Assembly (NCBI GenBank): GCA_022266195.1
Contig: WHVY01000003.1
Span: 7,936,001-8,000,000, forward strand
Source: Tetranychus cinnabarinus
Taxonomy: Eukaryota > Arthropoda > Arachnida > Trombidiformes > Tetranychidae
DNA length: 64,000 nucleotides
Direction: 5' to 3'
The notes under the pieces were generated by a model. It saw only the letters and a list, made by a program, of their open reading frames with translations, made no database searches and was not told the origin of the DNA. How positions within the stretch are numbered: position 1 is the stretch's first letter; each line of letters opens with the position of its first letter. This document shows positions 1 through 14,400 of this stretch, in pieces. Made by a program: the position numbers and the translations under genes.

Positions 1-2448
1 ATTGACTTGGTGAAAGTATACAATTGTTCATTCAATTCAATTGTTAGTTGAACAATTCAATGTTATTGTAATGGTTTCATCTGGCAACATTTGTAATGGA
101 CGGTGAATTTGATAAAACATAATTTCTGATTGTATTTCACTTCAATTTACATGTTAAATATGCATTGTATTTTCAGTGAAATTTCATCAATTACTTGAGT
201 TCCTAAAATTGACTGAAATGCAAAATTTTTCAATTTTATCCTGAAATTAACGATCAAATTCATTGCGTTACAAAACCTTGTTATTTTTTAATGAAATGAT
301 CAAAGTTAACTTACAAATAAGATCGATTTAAAACAAGTCACAAATGATTAAAGTTAAACTTAATGGTTATGATCGAGAAAAGTTTTTCCTCTTAATTCGA
401 GAAGTTCCAATCGATCGACTTTTTCAAACAAAATTTGACCCAAAAATTGAAATTCAAGTCATTTCGTTCACATAAATTTCACCAAAGCAAAGAAGAAAAA
501 TTTGAAAAGAGGAATGAGAAAAGCTGAACCAGAATTTAGAGGTTTTTTGCATTCAACTTCAATGCTTTTCATTACCAATCAGTTTTAATGGCTATTAATA
601 AGCTAATTAGGTTTGAATCTTGGTTTGAAATATATAAATTCAGTTCCATTTTCAGATTTTTCTTGAGTTTGGTGACAAGCAATATTTTGTTTTCAATGGT
701 AAAATTGAAAATGATGTCAGCTGAGTGTTTTGTGAAATTGAAATGTTTACTGTTATTTTAATTTTGCATTAATTTTGATTGAGATTTTACAGTTCATCTA
801 ATATCTAGTTAAAGTTAAGATCAATTGGTTTTTACTTTTGCATCGAGGGTTTCATTGTTATTGAAGATCTTCATGTTGATTCATAATTTTTATTATAGCT
901 TGCTGATTGCAACAATTCAACAAAATTTAGGTTCATTATAAGCACATACATCATCTTACTAATGATTAATGATTGATCCTAGTCCTTATATGAAATGATT
1001 GATGAATAAATGGGAATCGATTTTATTTTGTTTGTTTGCTTTTTTTGTCATCAAAAGATTCTTTATATTACTACATTTAATAACTTTCAACGAAATTGGA
1101 TTCACTTTCTAAGTAATCAACTCGTTTATTACGGCAATATTTAGTGGATTGCAGTTAATTTGGTGATCGAAGTCGCCTGATGAAAGAGGAAAAGCTTAAA
1201 GATCTTAAATTTTCTAGTAAAAGTGTGAAATTAGTCTCGTCTGAATCAACCATTTTCTGGTTTTGTCATTTTCAATTTGGGTTACCATTTCAAATAAACC
1301 TGTTTAATCATTAATTCAGTAAGATAAGTTGCATGATCAAGATTTGATTATGCAATTTCACAAATCTTTAAGCATCGCCCAAAATTTAACCAGATACCAA
1401 TTCCGATTTTCCACTAATTTGCTTGAAATTGCTAATGTGTAAACTCTGATGATTACGATGATGAACTTGGACGAGATGAGTATTGATTAAATTTCAAACT
1501 GTAAGAAACAGAATGATGATAACCAAATGCCATCAAAAGCCTTTAGAAAATTTCAATTCTTGATATTTTGTAAGATTTTTGTATAAATTTTCCAACCAAA
1601 GATACACTCAAATCAATATCATCTCAATACTGTTGATGCATGGGACAGCTTATCTGTAAAGATCAATATACAAAGGTTAATCATTGTAATATCAACATAA
1701 CCAATCATTTCTTGTTTCGGTAATTTTCAGCAACTAAATTTTTGGAAATTGTTTCAGTAGCCGGTCGTTAATAACAATTACCCAAAAAATTAGACTAACT
1801 TACCTTTAACTAAGGAATAGTAGACCTTAGGATAAGGTTATGATCATTTTCACTTTTTGTAGACTCCATGAGGCTCATAGAAACCTTATTCGATCACATT
1901 TCACATAATTAACAAGGAAAAGGGTTTTAAAACATAATTGTTGAAGATTGTTTAATTTGTTGAATTGAAAAATTATAATAATTATTTTTTAAGCTTTTGA
2001 TGATTAACAGTACGAGCTTCTGGTCGCCATCTGGAGGATTATAGAGGTTATTTTTTTAAAATCTGGTTACGTTGAAGATTAAACTCAATAGATGGAGTTG
2101 AGAGTTGCAGGCTATCTTTTTCCTGATCTGGATCCAGATCTTATCCATTATTTACTAGGTATTTGGTCCACTGAGGGGGGTTTCGCTCTGTGTGTGTTTG
2201 GTTTAAATGTTAAATCCTTTTTTTCCTTACTGTAAGTCACTCTCTTTTCACTCATCATCAACATAATCATTAACATCATCCTCATCCTCATCATCATCAC
2301 AATCACCATCCTTTTTAACATCACCATCATCTCTACTAGCTTCATATGTGAAAAATTAAAATAACGTCAATTTCATCTGTGATACACTTGATAAAATAAT
2401 AGTGAAAGTGGAGAAAGGTATCAACAAAAATTATCAAAACTGGAATTA
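1..2448. other. Upstream / 5' flanking DNA of the GRK gene
   Basis: AT-rich non-coding DNA. No frame here shows a recognisable protein, and the only ORF of any size (minus strand, 2148-2345) is a Met-rich translation of a low-complexity CATCAT tract. The last few hundred bases must contain the 5' untranslated region and probably the promoter of the kinase gene starting at 2449. A 16-bp perfect palindrome at 2125-2140 lies in this stretch. Confidence 0.6.
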
Positions 2449-5400
2449 ATGGAATTAGAGAATATTGTTGCCAACACTGTTTACCTAAAAGCAAGAGAAG
2501 GTGAGCTTCATATTAATGAAAAACATCTTTATCAAAATAATAATTTCACAAACTGTTCCAATCTTTGTGTAATGTACCTGTCATTGTGTCATTTTTTCGT
2601 GTTACCTCTTCTTCCACTTATTTTAAATGAAACTTCATTTCTCATGCCTAAAGGTTTTTTCTTTCACAATTATTTCACAATTCCATCGAGTTTCAAGTTT
2701 CAAGCTCATTTGGAACCTTAAAATCGTGCGCCTTTTTTTGACCACCCAATATTATTTACTCTTTAGCTTATTAACCCTTCTTGGGACTCTTCAAAAGACG
2801 AACTGATTGCTCTAAACAACCAATTCCTATCAAAAAGACCCAAATTTTAAATGCAAAAAAATGTCATTTGTTTCTATGTTTTTTTTGTTTTCTCTTTTTG
2901 TCTGATTGACTGTCAACACACATCCAGATTGTAACAAGGGTAAAAGCAAAAAATGGCAAAAATTACTTCGTTTTCCACACATTTCTCAATGTATTCATTT
3001 GAAAGATCAAGTTGGTAATTAACATATTCTCATATTTATTTCTCTTTTCTATCTTAATGTGAAATCTTTGAGAGTTTTTTTTCGCTCAAAGTCTAATCCA
3101 TATTCATTATCAAATCTCAATTTCTAATTTTGATCATTTTCTCTTCTCCTTTTTCCTTTTTTTCTCTAATTTAGACGTTTCATACAATTATATAGTGGAA
3201 CAGCAACCAATAGGACAGTTACTTTTTAGACTATATTGCCATACCAAGGAATTGTACAGTAAATGCAACAATTTTCTGGACGCTGTTGTACGTAACGATA
3301 TTCCCCGATTTACCATTGATGAGTTCGGCACCAATTTTTTTACTCTTATAAAGGTTTCTAAAAATCTGGTTCTAATCATTATGGGAAAACGATATTGATG
3401 AAAGTAACTCATTGAAAATACTGATAGCTCGGTCAACAAATGATTACAAAAAAAGTGTAACAACTGATAAAACTTGAATTATCAAGTTGAGACACTTGCG
3501 TAAAGTAAATAAAATTTTGGTGCCAAACTCAGTTTTTGTTTCATGTATTGTATAAACTGATATTTATCAATGCAAGAACACATAATCTGATGCTGAAGAT
3601 GAAAAGCTATCCCAGATAATAATGAATTAGTAGGAAAAACATGAGAAAAGGAAATTTTAGAAGCTAAAAATTTGTTTAACCAATTGATCTCATATTGCTA
3701 TTACAGTTACACATTTTTTTTGCTTCCAACAGTTCATTCAAATGATAACTTGTTGTTGATGTCTTTACACCAGCTTTACCCATTCAATATTCATCTAATT
3801 TTTTGCTCTTGATATACAAATTTCATGTTATAATTCATTATGAAAATGACTTCTTCTCTCAGTACAACTTAATTCAATTACCAATGGCTACATTTGCTTG
3901 TTAGTCGTTTGTTGTTATTGTTTTTTTTTGCTCTACTAACAACATCAACACAGTTTGTTAAACAGCTAACCTAAAATGTTATAAACATTGCAATTTGAAT
4001 TTCACATTTAAATATATCTTCACACCTTCATCAGCCATTTCAATGTTGATGGTTGAAAGTAATAGAAGCAGGAAAAAAACAAAAATGATGAAAACATTGA
4101 ACATTTATCAACAAATATACATTATTTGTATATTTACACTCTTTGCCTGATTAAGTTGAACTCATTGTTGACTTTCATCTATTTTCCCCAAAATTCAATC
4201 ATTGGGTGATTCTTAAAATAATCACCATTGAATCATCTTGAAAATTGAAAAGCTTTCAAAAAAATTAATGCGTTTCCCAAAGCAAAACTTTGTTTTCATT
4301 TTTCTCTCTCATATCTTTTTCGTTGATTGCATATCTCATAACATAATGATATTTCATTTGAATGGTCTTTGACTTTGGTTAACTCACAATTCTGGTGACT
4401 GATTAATGATTAAAGCCTTTTTGGCTTCCATGGTTAGTTTTACTTGATTATTGAGGAAGTAATGGAAACAATCTTCTAATGAATTGATAAACTTTTTCTT
4501 CTCCTGACACAATTATTTATTGAAACGCTTCTAGATAAAAGTTGATCTCTTTTCATTTTTTGCTGCCTTTTCCAATAAGACAGATACAGAGTTGGATTTT
4601 TCAGGTTGATCAATTTTGTCCTTTTCATTACTATTATTGACTATTCTCAACATTTCACTATTTTCACTATTTTCACCATGGAATGTGAATCTACCAATGA
4701 AATGATTATTGATAATAGGAATGAAGAAGGAAAAGATGATATAATTAAGTAATGCCCAATGATGATGATAAGGGGATGAAGATGATGATTTATTGTGAAT
4801 TGACAAACAATATTAAACGGTTCAACGTTAACGAGATATAATACGTCTTTTGTAAACTTTTCATTCTCATCTTTTCTCATTCTCATCTCATCTTTTGATG
4901 ATTACTTGACGTCGGTTTAACGATGATTGTCAATGATGTTGATGAAAAATAATAATGATAAGAAGAAGAAGAAGAAGAAAGTTTCAAAGAAATTCGATCA
5001 ATTTTCCTTTTCTCATCCAATACTTTTCATCTTTCCTTTTTTTAACCCACTTTTAGCTTTCATTTTACTTTTCAATCTTTTTTCCATTCAAATGCAATTC
5101 TGTCTTTTTTTCACCTTATACCAATATTTTCACCACCAACATTATCATCATATCATATTCAATGAATTTTTCAATATTGAAATGACAATCTTTTCTCACC
5201 ATCGCCTTGCAAGTTATTGCCTTATGCAAATAACCTTCTGGTCAAACGATAATCGCATGTTTCCATTGAAATTTGACACAAAAAATTCTTTTCTTTTTCT
5301 TCTTTTCTTTATCACCTTTTGTCTTCTTTGCATATCTTCATCTGTCAAATAAGCACACAAGTTAACAAGTAAACAAGAGACAAGAAAAGTGGCAAAAAAT

Positions 5401-8400
5401 GTCATCATTTGCCTTTTTTTGTTGTCAGGTTTGCACTTTAAGATCAATTTGCTTTGACAAGTTTTTCAGTTTTTCTCATCATCATTTCTGGTACAGTTAA
5501 ATGAATGCAAACAACAGAATCAAATTGAATTTTTGCTCTTCTTATCATCATTATCATCCACCAACATTGAAATACATTGAAATTCGTTTCCAAATTTCTC
5601 TCTCATTCGAAGGGTAGAAACATGTTTTACCCAAATAATGACATGATGATGATAATGATAATGATGAAAAAGAGAGAGAAGATGAAAACAATCATTCTAT
5701 TACCTTCTCTAATATAAAATGTTATACTTACCTTTACGTATTGACGTAATAAACTTTTTCCTTTTTTTATTGTTATTATATTTAAAGGCCGTTATAAGTT
5801 GAGTTTGATGTAATGAAATTGAAAATAGTATCAACATGATTGGGTCAATGTTATTTTCATGTTAAATCACTTTTTTCCCTTCCATTAATCAACCATCTTT
5901 CCCTTCACCATTCCTTAATCAACTCTTAATCACTGGGATTTTCTCATTTTAATGTCAAAACTTTATTCCAATTGCAAGGTAACATCATAACTGTTCATAT
6001 CCTAATCTTCAGCCACTAATTAACATAGATTGTTCAACATTAGATTAACCATTCTCGACAGATCAAGTCAATCCTACAAATGGATCAACACTTTGCCAAG
6101 GAATGTCATTTTTTAGATTAATTTTTTCATTGCTTTTTCATTTTACTTTTACCTTTTAACACTTAACTTACAAATTGTCCAATGTTGACACAATTTTGCA
6201 TAAATTGTCATTAGTGGAAACTTGAGTTTCTGAATGAAAATGATTTTAATTTTGTTTTTTTTTTCGAATTCTTTCTGGTCTCTCAACATCAATTTGGTTG
6301 CGATTATTAACAATTCGTAACTGTATTGATAGCAACAAATTTTGTCAGTATTCAGTTTCCATTTTTTGTCAATTCTTTTCCTTATTTTTTCTTCTTTCTT
6401 CTGATGATCATCTTCTTCCTTCCCTTTCCTTTCTCATCTTCATTTATTTATTCAGTGAATTCATAATTACTTTTAATCTTAATCTTGTGTTATCTGTTCT
6501 CTTGCCTTCACTCTGAATCTTTATTGTCATCATGGAGTCAATAAAAACGATTGATGATAATGAGAATAACAAAATGATAATGCGAAATTAAGATTTTCTT
6601 TCCTCGTTTTTCTCATCTCTTTTTTGTTCTCTTTCCCTTCTTTCATTTATTCCTCTTTATTTACTCATGATGTGAATCTAAGAATTGTCTGAACCATTCT
6701 TCATGTTCAATCTTATATTTTCTTCTTTCAGTCTTCTCTTTTTTTCCCGGAGAAACTCTGATATTCAACTTGAACCGATCATCTATTGCTTCCTTCCCTA
6801 TCGATCTACTGTCATGATGATAACCAATGAGAAAAAAATGGAAAGAAAGATATTAAACAACATGAATAGTGAATAGGTGAAGGTAGTTTCATGATGGAAA
6901 AGAGAGGGAAAAAAAGGAAAGACCAAGAGACAGGTTAATACAAAACATTGCAGCTCTAACAGGTTCAATGGTAGGCTCACAGGCAAACAAAATATTGATT
7001 CTGTGTGTATTAACCCAATCCTTTGAAACTCTTGAATACCTCAATGATATTCATCCCTTCATCATCCTGCAAACCTTCATTTTGTCTCTACTCATTGTTT
7101 TATATCAAAACCTGATTTACTGTTTAATCTTAACTTTCTCTTGTGATTTCCTCTGTCAGCAAATTCTGGTTCACCCTGATTTAACTTTTTTTTTCTTCTT
7201 CTCCCCTTTTCCTTGCTCAATGTTTACATGCTTTTTTGTGCCATCAGCTTCTTTCATCAACCTTACAATTGAAATGTTGAATTAACTCGTCCATAAATCT
7301 TTCATCGTCTTCCAACCAACATTGTTGAATGGTACATAAAATAGCAATCCAAGCATAGTTACATATTTTTTTCGAGCCTTTGTACTTTTTTTACCCTTCA
7401 ATTGATTTCACGTATAATTTGCCTTTCAATTAATACCAATTATTGGTTTGTGGCTTCATTATAAATTGCTTCAATCATCATCCAAAGATGAACAACTCCT
7501 GAAGCTCATGAACTTTTTCTTCTTCTTCTCTTTCTCTCAATCTCAGGTTATCCTTTTTCCTGTTTTGCTTTTGTCATAAATCATGAGATTGAGCAAATAT
7601 TTCATTAAACATGCCTTTAACTGTATCTTAGTTTCAACTCAACTTAAGTGGCTAATTCAGTTGACTCGATAAGTGCCAATGTTTGTTTTAAAACCTTTCA
7701 CGTCAATTAAATAGACTAATTCATTTGAACAAAATTAACTCGTAAGTTGATTGCTAAATTTACAGTTGATTTTCTTGTTGAATTACTTTTCCAATATATT
7801 TTTGTTTTGAAAATTTCCAAACTCTAAGTTAAACGAAATGCAGTCAGGAAATGATCGTTTCACTGCAATTATGATTTTATGAAAATCAGAAGAATGCTAA
7901 ATATTGATCAAAATAGTCGCACAAAAGCTTAACAATTTCAAGACTAAAGAAGCGAATCAAAAGTAAACCAATATCAAGTTTCCGATAAAATTGAAATCTT
8001 CTGTAGTTCCTGTCGATTTACGATGGAAACTGTTAGAAAACGAATGAACCAATAATCACATTTAAATTCCAATTCTCAAAGGAGTCATGAAAAACTCCCT
8101 GAGATAAACTCAGACAACTTCTTACCGTTGATCCGTAAATTACCATCAAATTGAATGTAAACTTTTAAATTGATAATCCATTGCAAGTAAATTCATATTT
8201 ATTTTGCAATAAATTTTTCACCAAAACTCTTGAAACGATCAGAGAAGCTCAACTTCATGCGAACCCAAAATTGCTTTATTTCATATTCCCCTTCATTCAC
8301 CTTCATTCATCTAATTATCTCAACATAATTTTCAAACTTTTATTGAATTTGCAGTTACATGGAAATTTGATTTTTCATTACATTCCATCACTTTCCTACT

Positions 8401-11400
8401 CTGAACATAAACTAATTTTAGCTAATTTCAAACTTGAATCTTGAAAATTACTAAACTCTGAATAATCACTGGCAGATTCATAATGAGTTTTACATGTTAA
8501 CATACTTTAAACTTTCAAACATGAAACATTTCAATATTTGACTTTATCTTTTATCTCGACTCATCTAATCTCATTTATTGTATCCATGAAGAGAGTGAAC
8601 AAAAAAGTGTTGATCCATTCGCTGGTTCATATCAATACCTGAAAGCCATCAATTATACTCTCAATATCTTTCATGACAAGATTAAGATGCTTAATGATGA
8701 TGCTTTTAACATGATAATATTCATAAATGATTCATTAAGTAATCTAAACCTTGTAATCTCACCTTTTAATCTCATTGTCTCTCAAGGTTCAACCATTTCT
8801 TAACTGTTTAATTAACATTTCAACCGATTCTGTTGATCATTCAGTTGCCATGAAATTATTCATATCCATTTACAGGTGATAACGTTTTGACGAGTGAACA
8901 ACAAAACATGATAAAAGCAACAAACAATTAGCGACTTGCATAACAATTAATCTACGGCACACTTGATAATCTAAATCCGGTATTTCATAAATAATATACG
9001 ATAATCTGTTTGATTACTATTTTAATGTATAAATTGGTTCTATTAATAAGTTACAGATAAATACAGTTATAACAGTTTTAATAGACATTCAATGACATTC
9101 ACTTAACACTGAACACATTCCATTAATCATTTTTCACCATTATCTAATTTCACACTCTCCTTCATTAATTTCAATCATCAATTCAAATTGTTTGAAAGAT
9201 AACACAAAAAAGCCTCAATCACAATTGAGATCATCTTTCAAATCAAAACTAAACGTTCAGTAATAGATAGCCTTTGTTGGCCAAAAAAAATCAATTGTAA
9301 CCACACTTTCAGATCAACTTTCCAAATCCATTTGAAACAAGCCAAAGAAACTGATCAATAACTATGATTACTTATTGATTGGTGTATCACTTCATTTCAA
9401 ATTATCACAATCATCTTCATCTTTTACTCTTTTTTTCATCATTCTCTGTTTTTCTTTCACAATTTTCTCTTCTTTTCCTTTTCACCATCCATTGATTAAT
9501 TTTACTTCAATATTGTTGTCCAGTTGAACAATATTTTTCTGGTCAATTACCTTTTTTTTTGTCCAACTCAATTTTTATCCATGATTTACTCTGCATTTAT
9601 AAAAGTATCAGTTCAAGTCCAGTCGACTATTGTTATCCTGCTTTTATAAATGTATATAAATATCTATTTTAACTCAATTTTCAGATGACAAAATGAGACT
9701 TCATTTTGTTCACATGGAAATACATGAAATACTTTTTTCAAAGTTAGATAAACCTTTTTCTTTCCCCTGCTCATCATAATACAGTCATTACTATTCATGA
9801 TCATTTCATATCTTTTATTTCATCTCCAAAATGTTTACCTCAAACCTTATCATTTATCTTTCAACTTTTCTTGGTGAAGAAACAAAAGACCAAAAACTAA
9901 GAATATTTTTACTCATGTTCCTATTATCGAAAAGTCTTCTCTTAATGATATTCTGATTACAATATTTAAATTACGATAATTACATTGAAATGTCAAATCA
10001 ATTTTTTCTACTCTTACAACTTTATTAGTAAATGAACCTTTTCGCGATTCTTTACATTCAACGAAATATCTCAGCTTTTCCCTGATGATCTTGGTCATGA
10101 TGAACAATTTTCACACTAATAATAGTTTTATCCTTAAGTTGAATTTATAAATTGATAACAATCTTTTTCAATTGACAAAATTACTTAACCAGAAATCACT
10201 TTTACCAATTTTTACAACATTCAGTTGAAGCCAACATCTTTTGATACATTTATTCAGTGGAATAAAATTTTCCATGAAAAGGTTGCTCAAAATGATAATG
10301 ACATTTCATTATGAAAACCAACCATCAATCATGAAAAAATGATGCAAATTTTTAAACTAATATCACTTACCACTTACCTTTCAATGAATCTTATTGATAT
10401 TAATTTGATTCACATTTTTTCAATATAAAACCTTTTCTTTCAAACCTTTTCACTTTTCATTCAAGTCAAATTGTTAACTCGACTCTTTGTCCTTTCAGTT
10501 TTAAACTCTTCAAATGTTCCTCTCAGATTAAGATTGTACCATTAAACTCGAACAACTTAGTCGAACACAAAAAAACAGTTCAACTCGACTTATTTTGTTT
10601 CATCCTTTACTCGTTTAACTTGAAAGCAGCAAAAAACAACAACAAATACAGTTTTATTACATTTGCTTCATCCCAATATTACCAGTAATGTCAAAGTTTA
10701 ACTTGGTAAAAATGATGAAAAAAGTGGAGTAAATTTATTTCATCCAAATCAACTTTAAATTTATTCATATTTTGCTTGTTAAGGACAATTTGATGTTTAA
10801 AAAAGCAAGCAGTAAAAGGGTTAACTTAAAGTTGATTAGTTGCAAAAAAAGGCAAATTAGTCATGATTGACTTTCTGTTATTCATTTTACAATTTAATAT
10901 CAAATTGTAAAATGTTGAATAACTTCCTGTAAATTGCTTTTTACCCATTTTACCCGTTTATACCGTAAATCATAATTATTGGAAGTTGCTTTGTTTCCAA
11001 CTTTCCTATCATTAACCCAATTAAACCTCTCAGGTTTTTTTTCTTCTTCATTTCTAATTATTATTATTTCATCCTATTATTACCATGTTAGTTTTATTTC
11101 GTAAGTAAAAGGTCCGCTAATGAACACATAAAAATGTTCATTTCACTCAGATTAGCTGGTTGACTGTGTGTCTGTTCACTCCATTATTTGCATTACAATA
11201 ACATCAATGAACACAATCTTGACTTACTTTTCATCATCACCATTATCATCTTATTGTTGCTTCCATTGTTTCCTCGTTTTAACATTTCTCTTTGTCTTCT
11301 TCCTACTTTTTTTCACCAGGAAAACTATGAACTCCAATGGGATGAAGATCGAAGCTCAGTGGCCAAAGAGATTGCTGATAAATATCTTAATTGTGAATCA

Positions 11401-14400
11401 AATCAATTTGTGGATGTTGTAAAAGAAGAGAGTCGCAATAAATGCAAGCAAAACCTAGATTTGGCCTCAAAAGACCTTTTCCTGGACAGTGCCCTGTAAA
11501 TGACCATTTTGATTCCCTTTCCATTCCATCACTCAGCTCATCAGAAACTCATCTCGCCTCGGAATTTCACTCTTCACTTTTTTTCTCCATTTTACTGTTT
11601 TCCTTTCTATCTCTCAGTCAGATTCAATCATCAAATAGCTTTTTCAAGTTGATTGATATTAATTAATGTTATTGATGTCATTTAATTACATTTTGTTTCT
11701 ACAATTACTTGAGACAAGGTTACAACCCCACCTTACTCATGAATCAAATTCATTATACAACCATGAAGCTAACATTTAATTTAATATTTTTCTCTGTTTT
11801 CGTACTTTTCACCCATTATTACATTATCATCATCTAGTTTAATTATAGTCACCAGAAACAAATAGTCATTATCATTTTTCATAAATTTCCTCTCAATTTT
11901 TAATCTTTTTGCTTTTCATTTTACCCTTGAAACTAATTCATTGTTTTCTTTCTTTTTTTTCTCTTCTTCTTCTTATGTTCATCTTTTTCACCATTTCACA
12001 CTTCATACACCATCAACATTCAACCAACATTTACTTCTGGCAAAAAACAAATGAAATTAAAATTATGGATGCTTTTCAACTGGTGGTGATAACAATAAAT
12101 CATGAAATATTTTACAAATTTATGTCAAAACCAAAACATGAATCATGTTTCATCCAATGCCATTATTTTGTCTTTGCTGTTGTTGCTGAACTCTTTTTTT
12201 TCCTTGACAATGAACATTCATTTCATTGTATCAAAATGCATATCAACCATTGATATTGACTAATTACTTTGCACTTTTTTGGTTAACATGTTGATGCTGG
12301 ATGTGTAATTGGATGACGGTGATGATTATTATGATTACTGGCTTTGCTATCGCATACTCTTTTGGTCTCGATTCAATCATTATTTTCAAATGAACCAGAG
12401 ATGTTAAATTATTTTTATCAACCAATCCATTCAAGGAATTTGAAGGTAGCATGTTTTTTCACCGTTACCTTCAATGGAAATGGCTGGAAAAGTTGCCCGT
12501 GACAAAGGATACCTTTCGAATGTACAGAGTTCTTGGTAAAGGAGGGTTTGGTGAAGTTTGTGCGTGTCAAGTTCGAGCCACGGGTAAAATGTATGCTTGT
12601 AAAAAGTTGGAAAAAAAGCGAATCAAGAAACGCAAAGGAGAATCAATGGTTCTCATTGAGAAGCAAATTTTACAAAAGATAAATTCACGGTTTGTGGTTA
12701 GTCTAGCCTATGCCTATGAGACTAAGGATGCTCTTTGTTTAGTATTAACTCTGATGAATGGTGGTGACCTTAAATTTCATATCTACAACATGGGAGGTGA
12801 ACCTGGCTTTGACCTGGACCGAGCTCGTTTCTACACAGCCGAAGTGACACAAGGATTGGATCATCTTCACTCTCAAGGGATTGTTTACAGAGATCTCAAG
12901 CCAGAAAATATACTTTTAGATGATCATGGTATGGATCCAATGAAGGCAAACAAAGTGAACAAGGGAAAAGATGAAAATTTGAAAAAATTGTGAAAAGACC
13001 AGAATCAAGTTATGATGGTGAAGAAACAAAATTGACTTTTTGTTGACTCTAAACAAAAGCTTATTAATCTTGATTTTTCTTTCTCTTTATCATCATTTCC
13101 ATAATTTTTCTTCTTTTCTACCTCATTTTAATTTCATCTTTTCTTTCAAAGTTCACTTGTTTCACTTTTTACATTGTGATTAATGTATTTTACTCTAGAT
13201 ATTAATATTTTTTCTCTTTTCTTTTTCACGTTAAGGTCACGTAAGAATCTCCGATCTTGGGTTAGCTATGGAAATACCAGAAGGTGAAATGGTTCGAGGA
13301 AGAGTTGGTACAGTGGGTTACATGGGTATGTTCAATGGATTGTTGTTGATGAACATTGACTAAATTGGTTAAAGGATAGTCAATGGTTTCACGGGTGTTT
13401 ATTGGAAACAGGCGGAACAGCTATTAAAGGCATAACTAACAATCAGTTGAAGTTTCCATCAAGATTACAACTTGTCATGTTGACTTTGCCCAATTTTGTG
13501 CAAAAAATTTGTCAGATAACAAAATAATTTCAATCCAATTTGAGCCAATTTTCCCTTCTAGTTTGACTCTACAATTTGACTCTTCTTTTTTTCTCATTCT
13601 GTTCATTTTTTCTTGTCAGATTCTTGTAACATTTTTCAGTTACCTTTACCTACTTTAACTCTATGAACAGGTAGTAATGGTTCAGCCACTTGCATATTAG
13701 AAACAGTCATGAGCAATGTAATCATGGAAGCTTCCTGTTACCATTTCTTGTTCTCTCTGATTATTTGTCTATTTATTTGTCTATTGATGTTTTCATCATC
13801 ATCATCTTCTCACTTACCTTCCAATACTTCTTTCTTTTCGCATCTCCTCTTTATTTTGTCACACTTTTCCAATTTTACCTCTTCAAACAAGAAAATTTCT
13901 TGTCTACATTTATCCCTATCATGTGAGAAACTCTCCTCTGAACATATGAGATTTCATTTTCAGTTATTTCTCTTTTCTCTCTCCTTTTCCACTTTATTTA
14001 TGATTCCATCATTTTCACAAGTTTAGTAACTGATTTTTTCAGAAAAAAAACAGCTACATTCATCCTTATCCATTGAAAGCTCCGAGGAAATTTTTTGAAA
14101 TTGAATTTAAAAAGCAACACTATTGGAATAACTCGAGAGAAATTCAGAAATTCATTTTCTCCTTTTCAATCTATTTTACTCTTCTATTCAATACTTTAAT
14201 ATATATTTTTTCACCACCTTTTCTTTACTTTCCACAAATTTAAAAAGGAAACTTTACAGTTGATCATTTCATTTATTCACAAATTTTGATTTACAATTTC
14301 ATCCATTAATCTACACATTGGCAGAAAATTTTCTCAAACTATAATCAAGTTTACATTTAATCTAGTAAAGAAGACGAAGCAAAATAATATATTTAAACAT

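Noticed and set aside
4927..5352. 141-codon plus-strand ORF in GRK intron 3
   Set aside because: Translates T/C-rich and ATGATG low-complexity DNA (Phe, Leu and His runs). No domain, and it lies inside a well-supported intron.
10877..10923. Pre-miRNA call for the intronic hairpin
   Set aside because: Total length of about 47 nt is shorter than known animal precursors, so it is left as an inverted repeat.
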